DNA of 64,000 nt, taken from NCBI GenBank assembly GCA_052139835.1, contig JBKQVT010000132.1:22496-86495 (forward strand), read 5' to 3'. The notes below the pieces were generated by a model. It searched no databases. It had not been told where the DNA came from and worked only from the letters and a program-made list of their open reading frames with translations. The DNA comes from JBKQVT01 sp052139835. GTDB taxonomy: Bacteria > Planctomycetota > Planctomycetia > Pirellulales > Thermoguttaceae. Position 1 is the stretch's first letter. Every line of letters starts with the position of its first letter. A program made the translations under genes and the position numbers. This document shows, one piece after another, positions 33,523 through 40,970 of this stretch.

Positions 33523-35358
33523 CTAATACACGTCGCGCTGGTAGCGGCCCTCCTGCTGGAGGCGGGAGACGTAGCCGCGGGCGTCTTCCGCGCTGCGGCC
33601 GCCGTGCGATTGGATGATCGCCTCCAGGGTCGCCTCGACATCGGCGGCCATGGCCCCGGCGTCGCCGCAGACGTAGAAATAGGCCCCCTCCTCCAGCCAG
33701 GCGAACAACTCGCGGCCGTGCTCGGCCATGCGGTGCTGGACGTAAACCTTCTCGGCCCCGTCACGCGAGAAGGCCACGTCCATCCGCGTCAAGACGCCCA
33801 GCTTCAGCCACCGCAGCCAATCGGTCTGATAGAGGAAATCGGTGCGGAAGCGCCGGTCGCCGAAGAAGAGCCAGGTCTTGCCCGTCGCGCCGCTCTCTTC
33901 GCGATCTTCCAGGAACGCCCGGTACGGCGCCACGCCGGTCCCCGGTCCCACCATGATCACGGGCACGCTGGGGTCGGCGGGGAGACGGAAATTGTCGTTG
34001 CTCTGCACGTAGACCGGCAGGCGATCGCCGGGCTGCACGCGCTCCGCGCAATAGACCGAGCAGGTGCCGTAGCGCGGCCGCTGGTGGGCCTCGTAGCGCA
34101 CCGCGCGGACCAGCAGATCGACCTCGTCGCGGTTGGCCCGGCAACTGCTGGCGATGGAATAGAGCCGCGGCGGCATCCGCCGCAGCATGCGCACGAAGTC
34201 GGCGGCGGGCGTGCCCGCCAGGGCGAAGTCGCGGACCAGGTCCAGCACGTCCCGGCCACGGACGTAGGCGTCGAGTTGTTCCTCGCCCTGGTGATGGACC
34301 ATGTCCGCCAGGCCGTCGCGCGAGAAGACGGCCGCCTGCTCCAACAGCGGCCGCGTCAAGACGGTGATTTCATAGTGCTCGGTGAGGGCCTGGCGGAGCG
34401 GCCGTTGCTGCTTCCCTGCCGGCACCGCCGCCTCCGCGTCCCAACGCATGTGCCCGATGAGGTCCTCGACCAGTTCCGGCTGGTTTTGCGGATACATGCC
34501 CAGGCTGTCGCCGGGAGCGAACTCCAGTGCCGAGCCTTCCAGCAGGAGCTTGAGATGCCGGGTCTCCTGGTCGGAGCCGCGGCCGTTGAGGCTCAAGTTC
34601 TCCAGGACTTCGGCCAGAAACGGCCGGCTCCGCGAGTAGCTTTCGACGGCGGCAGGGGACTGTCCCCCTTGCCGGCCGCCGTCGGGGGCGGCAGCGGCGG
34701 CCGTCGAACTGCCGGCGCTGGTCCCATCGCCCAGCGCGGCCAGCACGCCGTCGGTCCAAGCGGCGACGGCCTCCTCGTAATCGACGTCGCAATCGGCCCG
34801 CGGATGGAGCCGCTCCGCGCCGAGTTCCTCCAGGCGGCGGTCGAAATCCTTTCCCATCTTGCAAAACGCTTTGTAGGAGAAATCGCCCAGGCCCAGCACC
34901 GCGTAGCGGAGCCCCTCCAGACGCGGGGCCCGCTTGCCATGGAGAAATTCGTGAAACAGTTTGGCCTTGTCCGGCGGATCGCCTTCGCCGTGGGTGCTGA
35001 CCAGCACGAAGAGATTCTTCACCTTCTTCAAGTTCGCCGGCTTCAACTCGCTCATGCAAGAAAGGGTCACGGCGACATTGCGCTCTTGCAGGCGGCGGGC
35101 CAGGTCTTCGGCCAGCCGTTTGGCATTGCCGGTTTGCGAGCCGTAGAGGACCGTGGCCTCGGTCGCGGCCGCGGCCGCCCCTTCCGACAGCGCCGCCGTA
35201 GCTTGGGTTTTGGGGGCCGCCGTGGCATGTACACCCGCCAGGTATCCGCTGAGCCACACGCCCTGGTCCGGCGTGAGCGTCGGCAGCAAGCGGCCGAGCA
35301 ACTCAATCTGGTCCGGGCGAAACGGGCTGTTATCGACCTGGAGTCCGGGGCAGCTCAT
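33523..35358 (-). CDS. cysJ: NADPH-sulfite reductase flavoprotein (alpha) subunit
   Basis: 611 residues. Flavodoxin domain with FMN motif VLYGSQTGNAKRLAEDL and STHGEGDPPD (about 70-205). An Ala/Gly/Ser linker follows, then an FAD/NADPH reductase domain with RLYSIASS (FAD), MVGPGTGVAPYRAFL and FFGDRRFRTDF (NADPH). It passes electrons from NADPH via FAD and FMN to CysI. The linker (near residues 225-240, GGRQGGQSPAAV) is encoded by a REP-like palindrome at 34651-34673. It could also serve another hemoprotein, but cysI is adjacent. Confidence 0.9.
   Translation of the reverse strand: MSCPGLQVDNSPFRPDQIELLGRLLPTLTPDQGVWLSGYLAGVHATAAPKTQATAALSEGAAAAATEATVLYGSQTGNAKRLAEDLARRLQERNVAVTLSCMSELKPANLKKVKNLFVLVSTHGEGDPPDKAKLFHEFLHGKRAPRLEGLRYAVLGLGDFSYKAFCKMGKDFDRRLEELGAERLHPRADCDVDYEEAVAAWTDGVLAALGDGTSAGSSTAAAAAPDGGRQGGQSPAAVESYSRSRPFLAEVLENLSLNGRGSDQETRHLKLLLEGSALEFAPGDSLGMYPQNQPELVEDLIGHMRWDAEAAVPAGKQQRPLRQALTEHYEITVLTRPLLEQAAVFSRDGLADMVHHQGEEQLDAYVRGRDVLDLVRDFALAGTPAADFVRMLRRMPPRLYSIASSCRANRDEVDLLVRAVRYEAHQRPRYGTCSVYCAERVQPGDRLPVYVQSNDNFRLPADPSVPVIMVGPGTGVAPYRAFLEDREESGATGKTWLFFGDRRFRTDFLYQTDWLRWLKLGVLTRMDVAFSRDGAEKVYVQHRMAEHGRELFAWLEEGAYFYVCGDAGAMAADVEATLEAIIQSHGGRSAEDARGYVSRLQQEGRYQRDVY
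34651..34673. repeat. REP-like palindrome inside cysJ
   Basis: GGCAGGGGACTGTCCCC followed by CTTGCC, lying in frame in the linker-coding part of cysJ between flavodoxin and FAD domains. Confidence 0.6.
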
Positions 35359-35728
35359 CTGTGCTATCCTGTTGCAACGTCACGGGTTACGGTAACAGGC
35401 CATTATCGGGGATCTGGACGGCGGCGTGAAAACAACACTATGGCAATCATCATTATAGCTATTCTATCCATGTCCATCGGCAAAATCAAGGAGGAAACTG
35501 GAGAGTAGGTCTTGGGTCTTAGTGGGATGGCCTCACCTTCGCGGCAGTCCATGCCCATAAGTTCCAAGACCTAAGACCCAAGACCTCAGGTTCTTGACAC
35601 AGCACCGTGGTTGGAAGATAGTGGAGGGGCGACGTGCCCTGCGCCGTCGAACTCCCTGCCCAGCGTCGTCCGATCCAGCCGCCCCGGGCCTTGCGGTCCA
35701 TCATCGCCACCCCCAAAGGAGCACCACG
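35359..35728. other. Divergent promoter region of cysJ and the protease, with word inverted repeat
   Basis: 370 bp between divergently transcribed genes. 35440-35508 has a short frame (22 codons) that I do not call. 35507-35522 (AGGTCTTGGGTCTTAG) and 35571-35586 are perfect 16-bp inverted arms. Nothing else recognised; the promoters are not clear. Confidence 0.6.
35507..35586. repeat. Perfect 16-bp inverted repeat of GGTCTT words
   Basis: AGGTCTTGGGTCTTAG at 35507-35522 against CTAAGACCCAAGACCT at 35571-35586, 48 bp apart. Confidence 0.9.
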
Positions 35729-37210
35729 GTGAGATTCTCTTTCCTGTTGGTCCCCATTGTGTTGTTCGGTTTTGCCGTGGGGGCCGAGGCCAAGGATTCC
35801 ATCGCCACCTCGGTCGTCAAGATTTACGTCACCCATCGCCAGCCGGATTTTCTCCGCCCGTGGAGCAAGCGGAGCCCGGAGGAGGCCTCCGGCTCGGGGG
35901 TGATTATCGAGGGGAAACGGATCCTCACCAACGCCCACGTGGTCAATTATGCCAGCCAGGTTTATGTCCAGGCGGACCAATCGACCGACCGCGTGCCGGC
36001 CAAGGTGACGGCCATCGCGCCGAGCATCGACCTGGCGATCGTCGAGGTCGACAATGCGTCGTTTTACGAGCGGCGTCCGCCCCTGCCGCTGGCCGACGAC
36101 CTTCCGGCGATGAAGCAGACGGTGAGCGTCTACGGGTATCCGATGGGCGGCGAGCAGCTCTCCGTCACCCAAGGGGTCGTGTCGCGGCTGGAATTCGCCC
36201 ACGTCTACGGGTATACGAGCGGGTTGCGGATCCAGATCGACGCGGCGATCAATCCGGGCAACAGCGGCGGCCCGGCGATCAGCGACGGCAAGATCATCGG
36301 CCTGGTTTACAGCAAGTTCAGCGCGGGGGAGAACATCGGCTACCTGTTGGCCGCCGAGGAAATCCGCCTCTTTCTCCAGGATATTCAAAGCGGCAGCTAC
36401 CACGGCAAACCGCAGTTGTGGGTCTTGACGCGGCCGGCGGAAAACGAGGCCCTCCGCGCCAAGCTGGGACTGCACAAGGAGACCGGGGAGGTGGTGAGTT
36501 GCCTCTACGGCGCCGGGCCCGATTATCCGCTGCAGAAGTGGGACGTCATCACGCGGATCGGCGACGAGCCCATCGACAACCAGGGTAACGTGAAAGTGAA
36601 GGATGATTTGCGGCTGAACCATGAGTACCTCCTGCCCAGGCTGGCCAAGGACGGGCGCGTGCGGCTGACGATCTTCCGCGACAAGAAGGCGCGCGAGATC
36701 GAGGTCCCCGTCCCGCCGGAGGGCAATTTCGTGATCCCGCTCCTGCTGGACAAGTATCCGCGATATTTCATCTACGGGCCCATGGTATTCATGGCGGCCA
36801 ACCAGCGGCTGGTCAGCGCCATGAGCGGCACGTCGGCGGCGTCGAAGATAACGATGGCGCAGAGTCCGCTTTTGGCGCGGGCCTTCGATTCGCCGGCCTT
36901 TCCGGGAGAGGAAATCGTCACCCTCGGCTACCGGCTCTTTCCCCACAAGACCTCCAAGGGCTATTCGCCCGCGCCCTTCAGCGTCGTGACGCACGTCAAC
37001 GGCACGGCCGTGCGGAACCTGGACCACCTGGTGGAATTGCTCCGCGACGCCAAGGACGAATTTCTGACCTTCGACTTGGCCGGCATGGACTCTCCGCTGG
37101 TCTTCCGCCGCGGCGAGATGGCCTCGGCCACCGACGACATCCTCTGCGACGAGAGCATCCGCAAGCAATATTCCGACGACCTGGAGAAGGTCTGGCATCC
37201 CAAGAAATGA
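35729..37210 (+). CDS. Trypsin-like serine protease with PDZ-like domains (HtrA/Deg type)
   Basis: 493 residues from the GTG at 35729, with AAAGGAG upstream. A signal peptide (VRFSFLLVPIVLFGFAVGAE) is followed by the S1C triad: His70 in LTNAHVV, Asp101 in SIDLAIVEV and Ser179 in NPGNSGGPA. About residues 235-493 hold two PDZ-like regions (LQKWDVITRIGDEPIDN; PFSVVTHVNGTAVRNLDHLV), closer to plant Deg9-type proteases than to E. coli DegP. It probably degrades or processes envelope proteins. Its 3' end lies 28 bp before a Gfo/Idh gene on the same strand. Confidence 0.9.
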   Translation: MRFSFLLVPIVLFGFAVGAEAKDSIATSVVKIYVTHRQPDFLRPWSKRSPEEASGSGVIIEGKRILTNAHVVNYASQVYVQADQSTDRVPAKVTAIAPSIDLAIVEVDNASFYERRPPLPLADDLPAMKQTVSVYGYPMGGEQLSVTQGVVSRLEFAHVYGYTSGLRIQIDAAINPGNSGGPAISDGKIIGLVYSKFSAGENIGYLLAAEEIRLFLQDIQSGSYHGKPQLWVLTRPAENEALRAKLGLHKETGEVVSCLYGAGPDYPLQKWDVITRIGDEPIDNQGNVKVKDDLRLNHEYLLPRLAKDGRVRLTIFRDKKAREIEVPVPPEGNFVIPLLLDKYPRYFIYGPMVFMAANQRLVSAMSGTSAASKITMAQSPLLARAFDSPAFPGEEIVTLGYRLFPHKTSKGYSPAPFSVVTHVNGTAVRNLDHLVELLRDAKDEFLTFDLAGMDSPLVFRRGEMASATDDILCDESIRKQYSDDLEKVWHPKK

Positions 37211-37238
37211 CCCGGCAGCAAGAAGGGAACCCATTTCG

Positions 37239-38465
37239 ATGAAACGTCCGCCACAGGCCGCCAGCCGGCGGCAATTTCTCAAGGCCGCCGCGGCCACGGT
37301 CGCCTGCCCCTACCTGATCAGTCCCGCGGCGCTGGGCGCCGACGGCCGCCCGCCCGCCAGCCGGCGGATCGTCATGGCCGGCATCGGCATGGGCAACATG
37401 GGATCGGCCGACCAGGGCGCGTACCTCGGCCGCAAGGAGGTGCAGTACGTGGCCGTCTGCGACGTGCGGGGCGCCTTCCGCGAAGGCGCCAAGAACCGCG
37501 TGAACGAGTGCTATCACAACAAGGATTGCAAGGCCTACACCGACTTCCGCGACCTGCTGGCCCGCGGCGACATCGACGCCGTACACGTGGCCACGCCCGA
37601 CCATTGGCACGCCTACATCACCATTGCCGCCTGCCGCAGCGGCAAGGACGTCTATTGCCAGAAGCCGGAATCGCGCACCATCCGCGAGGGGCGCTTGATG
37701 GTGCAGGCAGCGCGGCGCTACGCGCGGATCGTCTCCGGCGGCAGCCAGCGGGTGCTGGACGATCACCGCGAACTGGCCAGGAAGTGCTGGGCCGGCGAGC
37801 TGGGCACCATCCGGGCCGTGTACGCCAACATGGGCGGCCCCTCGAGGCCCTGCAACCTGCCGGGCGAGCCGGTCCCCGCCGACGTGGACTGGGACATGTG
37901 GCTGGGGCCCGCCCCCTGGGCCCCCTATAACCGCGGCCGCATCGACGGCAATTTCTCCACCGGCGGCGGAAGCTGGCGATCCTGGCAGGACTATTCCGGC
38001 GGCGGCATGACCGACTGGGGCGCCCACAAGCTCGGCATGGCCATGTTCTACGCCGGCGTCTACGACCAGGGCCCGACGCAAATCATCCCGCCGGACGGCA
38101 AAGAGCACAAGTGGCTCACCTTCGTCTTCGCCAACGGGCTGCGGATCTATCACAGTCCGGGGAAGCCCAATTGCGACCTGGAGGTGATCGGCACGCCGGG
38201 CGAGAAGCTGCCGCCCAAGACCATGCCCGATTACAAGGGCACCGGCGGAATCTACGGCGACTTCCTCTACTGCGTCGAGAACCGCCAGCCGCCCTTCCGC
38301 GACATCGAGTTCGGCCATCGCACCGCCAGCTTGTGCCACTTGGGCAATATCGCCTACGAACTGAAGCGGCCCCTGAAATGGGACGCCGTCAAAGAGGAAT
38401 TTCCCGGCGACCAGGAGGCCAACCGCTTCCTCGATCGCGCCAAACGCGAGCCCTGGGTGCTGTGA
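37239..38465 (+). CDS. Tat-exported Gfo/Idh/MocA family oxidoreductase
   Basis: 408 residues. The Tat signal is SRRQFLKAAAATVACPYL (residues 9-26). The nucleotide site is IGMGNMGSADQ, with HVATPDHWHAYITIAAC and EWDAVKEEF-like elements as in planctomycete paralogues. It probably oxidises a sugar during polymer breakdown; the alpha-galactosidase 2.5 kb downstream fits. The first ~26 codons share a long near-identical DNA stretch with the paralogue at 30484, while the rest is far more diverged. Confidence 0.9.
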   Translation: MKRPPQAASRRQFLKAAAATVACPYLISPAALGADGRPPASRRIVMAGIGMGNMGSADQGAYLGRKEVQYVAVCDVRGAFREGAKNRVNECYHNKDCKAYTDFRDLLARGDIDAVHVATPDHWHAYITIAACRSGKDVYCQKPESRTIREGRLMVQAARRYARIVSGGSQRVLDDHRELARKCWAGELGTIRAVYANMGGPSRPCNLPGEPVPADVDWDMWLGPAPWAPYNRGRIDGNFSTGGGSWRSWQDYSGGGMTDWGAHKLGMAMFYAGVYDQGPTQIIPPDGKEHKWLTFVFANGLRIYHSPGKPNCDLEVIGTPGEKLPPKTMPDYKGTGGIYGDFLYCVENRQPPFRDIEFGHRTASLCHLGNIAYELKRPLKWDAVKEEFPGDQEANRFLDRAKREPWVL

Positions 38466-38490
38466 ATGACGACGAACAATATTGCCCCCT

Positions 38491-38544
38491 CTAAGTTCTA
38501 AGCACTAAGTTCTTAGATCTTAGTTCTTAGAGCTTAGAACTTAG
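38491..38544. repeat. Inverted repeat of AAGTTCT/AGAACTT words
   Basis: CTAAGTTCTAAGC at 38491-38503 and GCTTAGAACTTAG at 38532-38544 are perfect 13-bp arms, with more AAGTTCTTAG words between. Confidence 0.9.
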
Positions 38545-38561
38545 CCGCAAAAGGATACCCC

Positions 38562-39296
38562 ATGCCCTCTCAACTCGACGCCCTGCCGGGCCTGGCAAAG
38601 GCCCTGGAAGCCCTGAAGACCTACGACGACGGTCAGGACCGCAACCTGCTCCAGCCCATCGACGCCGCGGTGGTCGCCACGCACGGCGACGCCGCCGCCC
38701 GCAAGGACCTGGAAAAACGCCTGGCCGAGGTGCTCACCGGCAACGCCCCGCGGGACGCGATGGACTACGTCTGCCGCGTGCTGCGGGTGATCGGCACGGC
38801 GGATTCGGTCTCCGCGCTGGCCGGGCTGCTGGCCGAGCGGAACCTCTCCCACATGGCCCGCTATGCCCTCCAGGACAATCCCGCCCCGGAAGCAGCCAAA
38901 GCCCTGCGCGAGGCGCTGGGCACGCTCAACGGCGCGCTGAAGGTGGGCGTGATCGGCTCGCTGGGCGTCCGCCGCGACACCGCCAGTGTCGAGGCCCTGA
39001 CGGCCCTGTTGGCCGCCGCCGATACGATGGTCGCCGTGGCGGCCGCCCATGCCCTGGGAACCATCGGCACCCCGGAAGCCGGCCAGTCCCTCCGCCAACT
39101 GGCGCAAAATCCGCCCGAGGGACTCCAGCACGCCGCGGCCGATAGTTGCCTGCTCTGTGCCGAAGCGCTCCTGGCCGCCGGAAACAGCGGCGAGGCGAGG
39201 CTGATTTATAAGTCGCTCACCGATCCGAAGCAACCGAAGCTCGTCCGGCTGGCGGCCACCCGCGGCATCCTGGCCGTCGTCGGAAAGAAGGATTGA
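38562..39296 (+). CDS. HEAT-repeat protein
   Basis: 244 residues, ATG at 38562 with AAGGA upstream. About five to six HEAT/PBS-lyase-type repeats: ARYALQDNPAPEAAKALREA, GVIGSLGVRRDTASVEALTA, AVAAAHALGTIGTPEAGQ, then RLAATRGILAVVG. No signal peptide is seen, so the protein is probably cytoplasmic. It resembles the next gene's repeats and may be a scaffold. The function is unknown. Confidence 0.8.
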   Translation: MPSQLDALPGLAKALEALKTYDDGQDRNLLQPIDAAVVATHGDAAARKDLEKRLAEVLTGNAPRDAMDYVCRVLRVIGTADSVSALAGLLAERNLSHMARYALQDNPAPEAAKALREALGTLNGALKVGVIGSLGVRRDTASVEALTALLAAADTMVAVAAAHALGTIGTPEAGQSLRQLAQNPPEGLQHAAADSCLLCAEALLAAGNSGEARLIYKSLTDPKQPKLVRLAATRGILAVVGKKD

Positions 39297-39307
39297 GCGC
39301 GGTCCAC

Positions 39308-39343
39308 TCCCCTCTCCCTTCGGGAGAGGGGCAGGGGGTGAGG
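39308..39343. repeat. CCCTCTCCC-type repeat, direct copy
   Basis: CCCCTCTCCCTTCGGGAGAG then GGGCAGGGGGTGAGGG. The inverted partner follows at 39384-39420, so the two together form a large palindromic arrangement. Confidence 0.75.
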
Positions 39344-39383
39344 GCGATCGCGCGTGATCCATGAAATCAGGGTTCTCCCGAAC

Positions 39384-39420
39384 TCCCCCTCACCCTAACC
39401 CTCTCCCGGAGGGAGAGGGG
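39384..39420. repeat. CCCTCTCCC-type repeat, inverted copy
   Basis: CCCCCTCACCCTAACCCTC then TCCCGGAGGGAGAGGGG, immediately upstream of the TTG-started HEAT gene. Confidence 0.75.
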
Positions 39421-39438
39421 ACCTTACGAGGCCCCGCC

Positions 39439-40827
39439 TTGAAAAAGAGCAACTTGCTGTTTTGGGTAACGCTCGCCCTGGCAGTCCATGCCGGGCTTGC
39501 CGGCACACTGGCGGCGGCCGACGGCGACAAGGCCGGCAACGGCGATAACGAACAGCTCGAAACGATCGCCAACCTGCTGGCCGATAAAGACAAGGACATG
39601 CGGGCCTTGGGACTTCAGCAGGTTCGCGACGCGGCCAAGGGCCCGGCGGCAACCAGGCGATTCGCCGCCCTGTTGGCGAAACTCCAACCGGAGGCCCAGG
39701 CCGGTCTGCTCGACGCCCTGGCCGACCGCGGCGACGCCAGGGCCCGTGGCGCCGTCTTGGAAATGCTCGCCAGCCCGGCGGAGGAGGTGCGGGCCGCGGC
39801 GTTGCGGGCAGTGGGCTCGTTGGGCACGGCGGCCGACGTGCCGCGGCTGGTCGAAACACTGGCCAAGCCGCCAGGCGCGGAACCTTCCGCCGCCAAGGCC
39901 AGCCTGGTCCGCCTGCGGGGCCAGGCGGTCTCGCGGACAATCGCCGCCGAGATGGGGCAGGCCAGTTCCTCTTTGCGGATCGAGTTGATCGGCGTTCTGG
40001 CCGCCCGCCGCGCCACCGATGCCCTGCCCAGCATCCTGGCCGCCGCCGTCGACGCCAACACAGGGGTCCGCATGGCGGCCATGGACACGGCGGCGAAACT
40101 GGCCGAGCCCAAGCAGGCCGCCGCCATGCTTCCGGGCGTGCTCAAGGCCGACCGCGGAGCGGAGCGCGAGGCCGCCGAAAGGGCCGTCACCCGCGTCTGC
40201 GGCGCCGTCAAGGACCCCGACCACCGGGCCGATCCCCTGCTGGCCGCGTGGGACAAGCTGGGCGCGGACGACCGCACCACGCTCCTGCCGCTGCTGGGAC
40301 GCCTGGGCGGGCCGGGGGCGCGGAAGATCGTCGAGGCCGCCCTGGCCGACCGCGATCCGCGGCGCCGCGAGGCCGGCTTCCGGGCGCTGTGCAACTGGCC
40401 CGACGTGTCGGTCGTCCCCAGGCTCTTGGATTTGATCCAAACCGAGGGCAATCTGGAGCATCGCAGCGCGGCCTTGCGGGCGGTGATTCGCGTGGCCGCC
40501 CTGCCCGACAAACGCTCCAATGCCGAGCGCCTCGACCTGCTGAAGCAGGCCATGAAGCTTGCCACCCGCGACGAGGAGCGGCGCTACGTGCTGGCCCGCG
40601 CGGCGACCGTCCGTACGATGGAGTCGCTGCGCTTTGTGGCGCCTCACATGGACAAGCCGGCGCTAGCCCAGCAGGCAGCGGCCAGCGTGGTTGGCCTGGC
40701 CCATTATCGCGACTTGCGCATCCCGAACCAGGCCGAGTTCAACCCGCTGCTTGACAAAGCGATTCGCATCAGCAAGGACCCCAAGGTGATCGACCAGGCG
40801 CAGCGTTACAAGGCGGGCCGGACGTAG
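39439..40827 (+). CDS. Exported HEAT-repeat protein
   Basis: 462 residues from a TTG at 39439, preceded by GAGG 7 bases upstream. This gives a clean signal peptide (LKKSNLLFWVTLALAVHAGL...AGTLAA). An ATG at 39361 would translate the adjacent repeat and bury the signal peptide, so it was rejected. About 10 HEAT-type repeats (LGTAADVPRLVETLAKP; IELIGVLAARRATDALPSI; LLPLLGRLGGPGARKIVEAA) fill the mature protein. It may be a periplasmic scaffold. It ends at the REP palindrome that starts 2 bp after its stop. Confidence 0.8.
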   Translation: MKKSNLLFWVTLALAVHAGLAGTLAAADGDKAGNGDNEQLETIANLLADKDKDMRALGLQQVRDAAKGPAATRRFAALLAKLQPEAQAGLLDALADRGDARARGAVLEMLASPAEEVRAAALRAVGSLGTAADVPRLVETLAKPPGAEPSAAKASLVRLRGQAVSRTIAAEMGQASSSLRIELIGVLAARRATDALPSILAAAVDANTGVRMAAMDTAAKLAEPKQAAAMLPGVLKADRGAEREAAERAVTRVCGAVKDPDHRADPLLAAWDKLGADDRTTLLPLLGRLGGPGARKIVEAALADRDPRRREAGFRALCNWPDVSVVPRLLDLIQTEGNLEHRSAALRAVIRVAALPDKRSNAERLDLLKQAMKLATRDEERRYVLARAATVRTMESLRFVAPHMDKPALAQQAAASVVGLAHYRDLRIPNQAEFNPLLDKAIRISKDPKVIDQAQRYKAGRT

Positions 40828-40828
40828 G

Positions 40829-40920
40829 AAAAAAGGGGACATTCTACTTTTTCTGGTGAGCGGGCACTTTCCGCCGCGGTAAGTTCGCTATCTTGCCAAA
40901 AGTAGAATGTCCCCTTTTTT
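40829..40920. repeat. REP-like 23-bp inverted repeat, possible bidirectional terminator
   Basis: Arms AAAAGGGGACATTCTACTTT (40831-40850) and AAAGTAGAATGTCCCCTTTT (40899-40918), extending to 23 bp with the outer A/T run, separated by 46 bp with GC-rich content. The T-run TTTTTT ends the plus strand side, so it can also terminate the HEAT gene's transcript. Confidence 0.9.
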
Positions 40921-40970
40921 GCTCCGGTCAACGTCAGTCACTACGCCAGCCGCAAAAAGGAACCAATCCG

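Noticed and set aside
35440..35508. 22-codon frame MAIIIIAILSMSIGKIKEE
   Set aside because: Short, no ribosome site, and the stop lies in the inverted repeat; not enough support to call it a gene.
39361..39438. Upstream ATG for the second HEAT protein
   Set aside because: It would translate the CCCTCTCC repeat and bury the signal peptide; the TTG at 39439 with GAGG is preferred.
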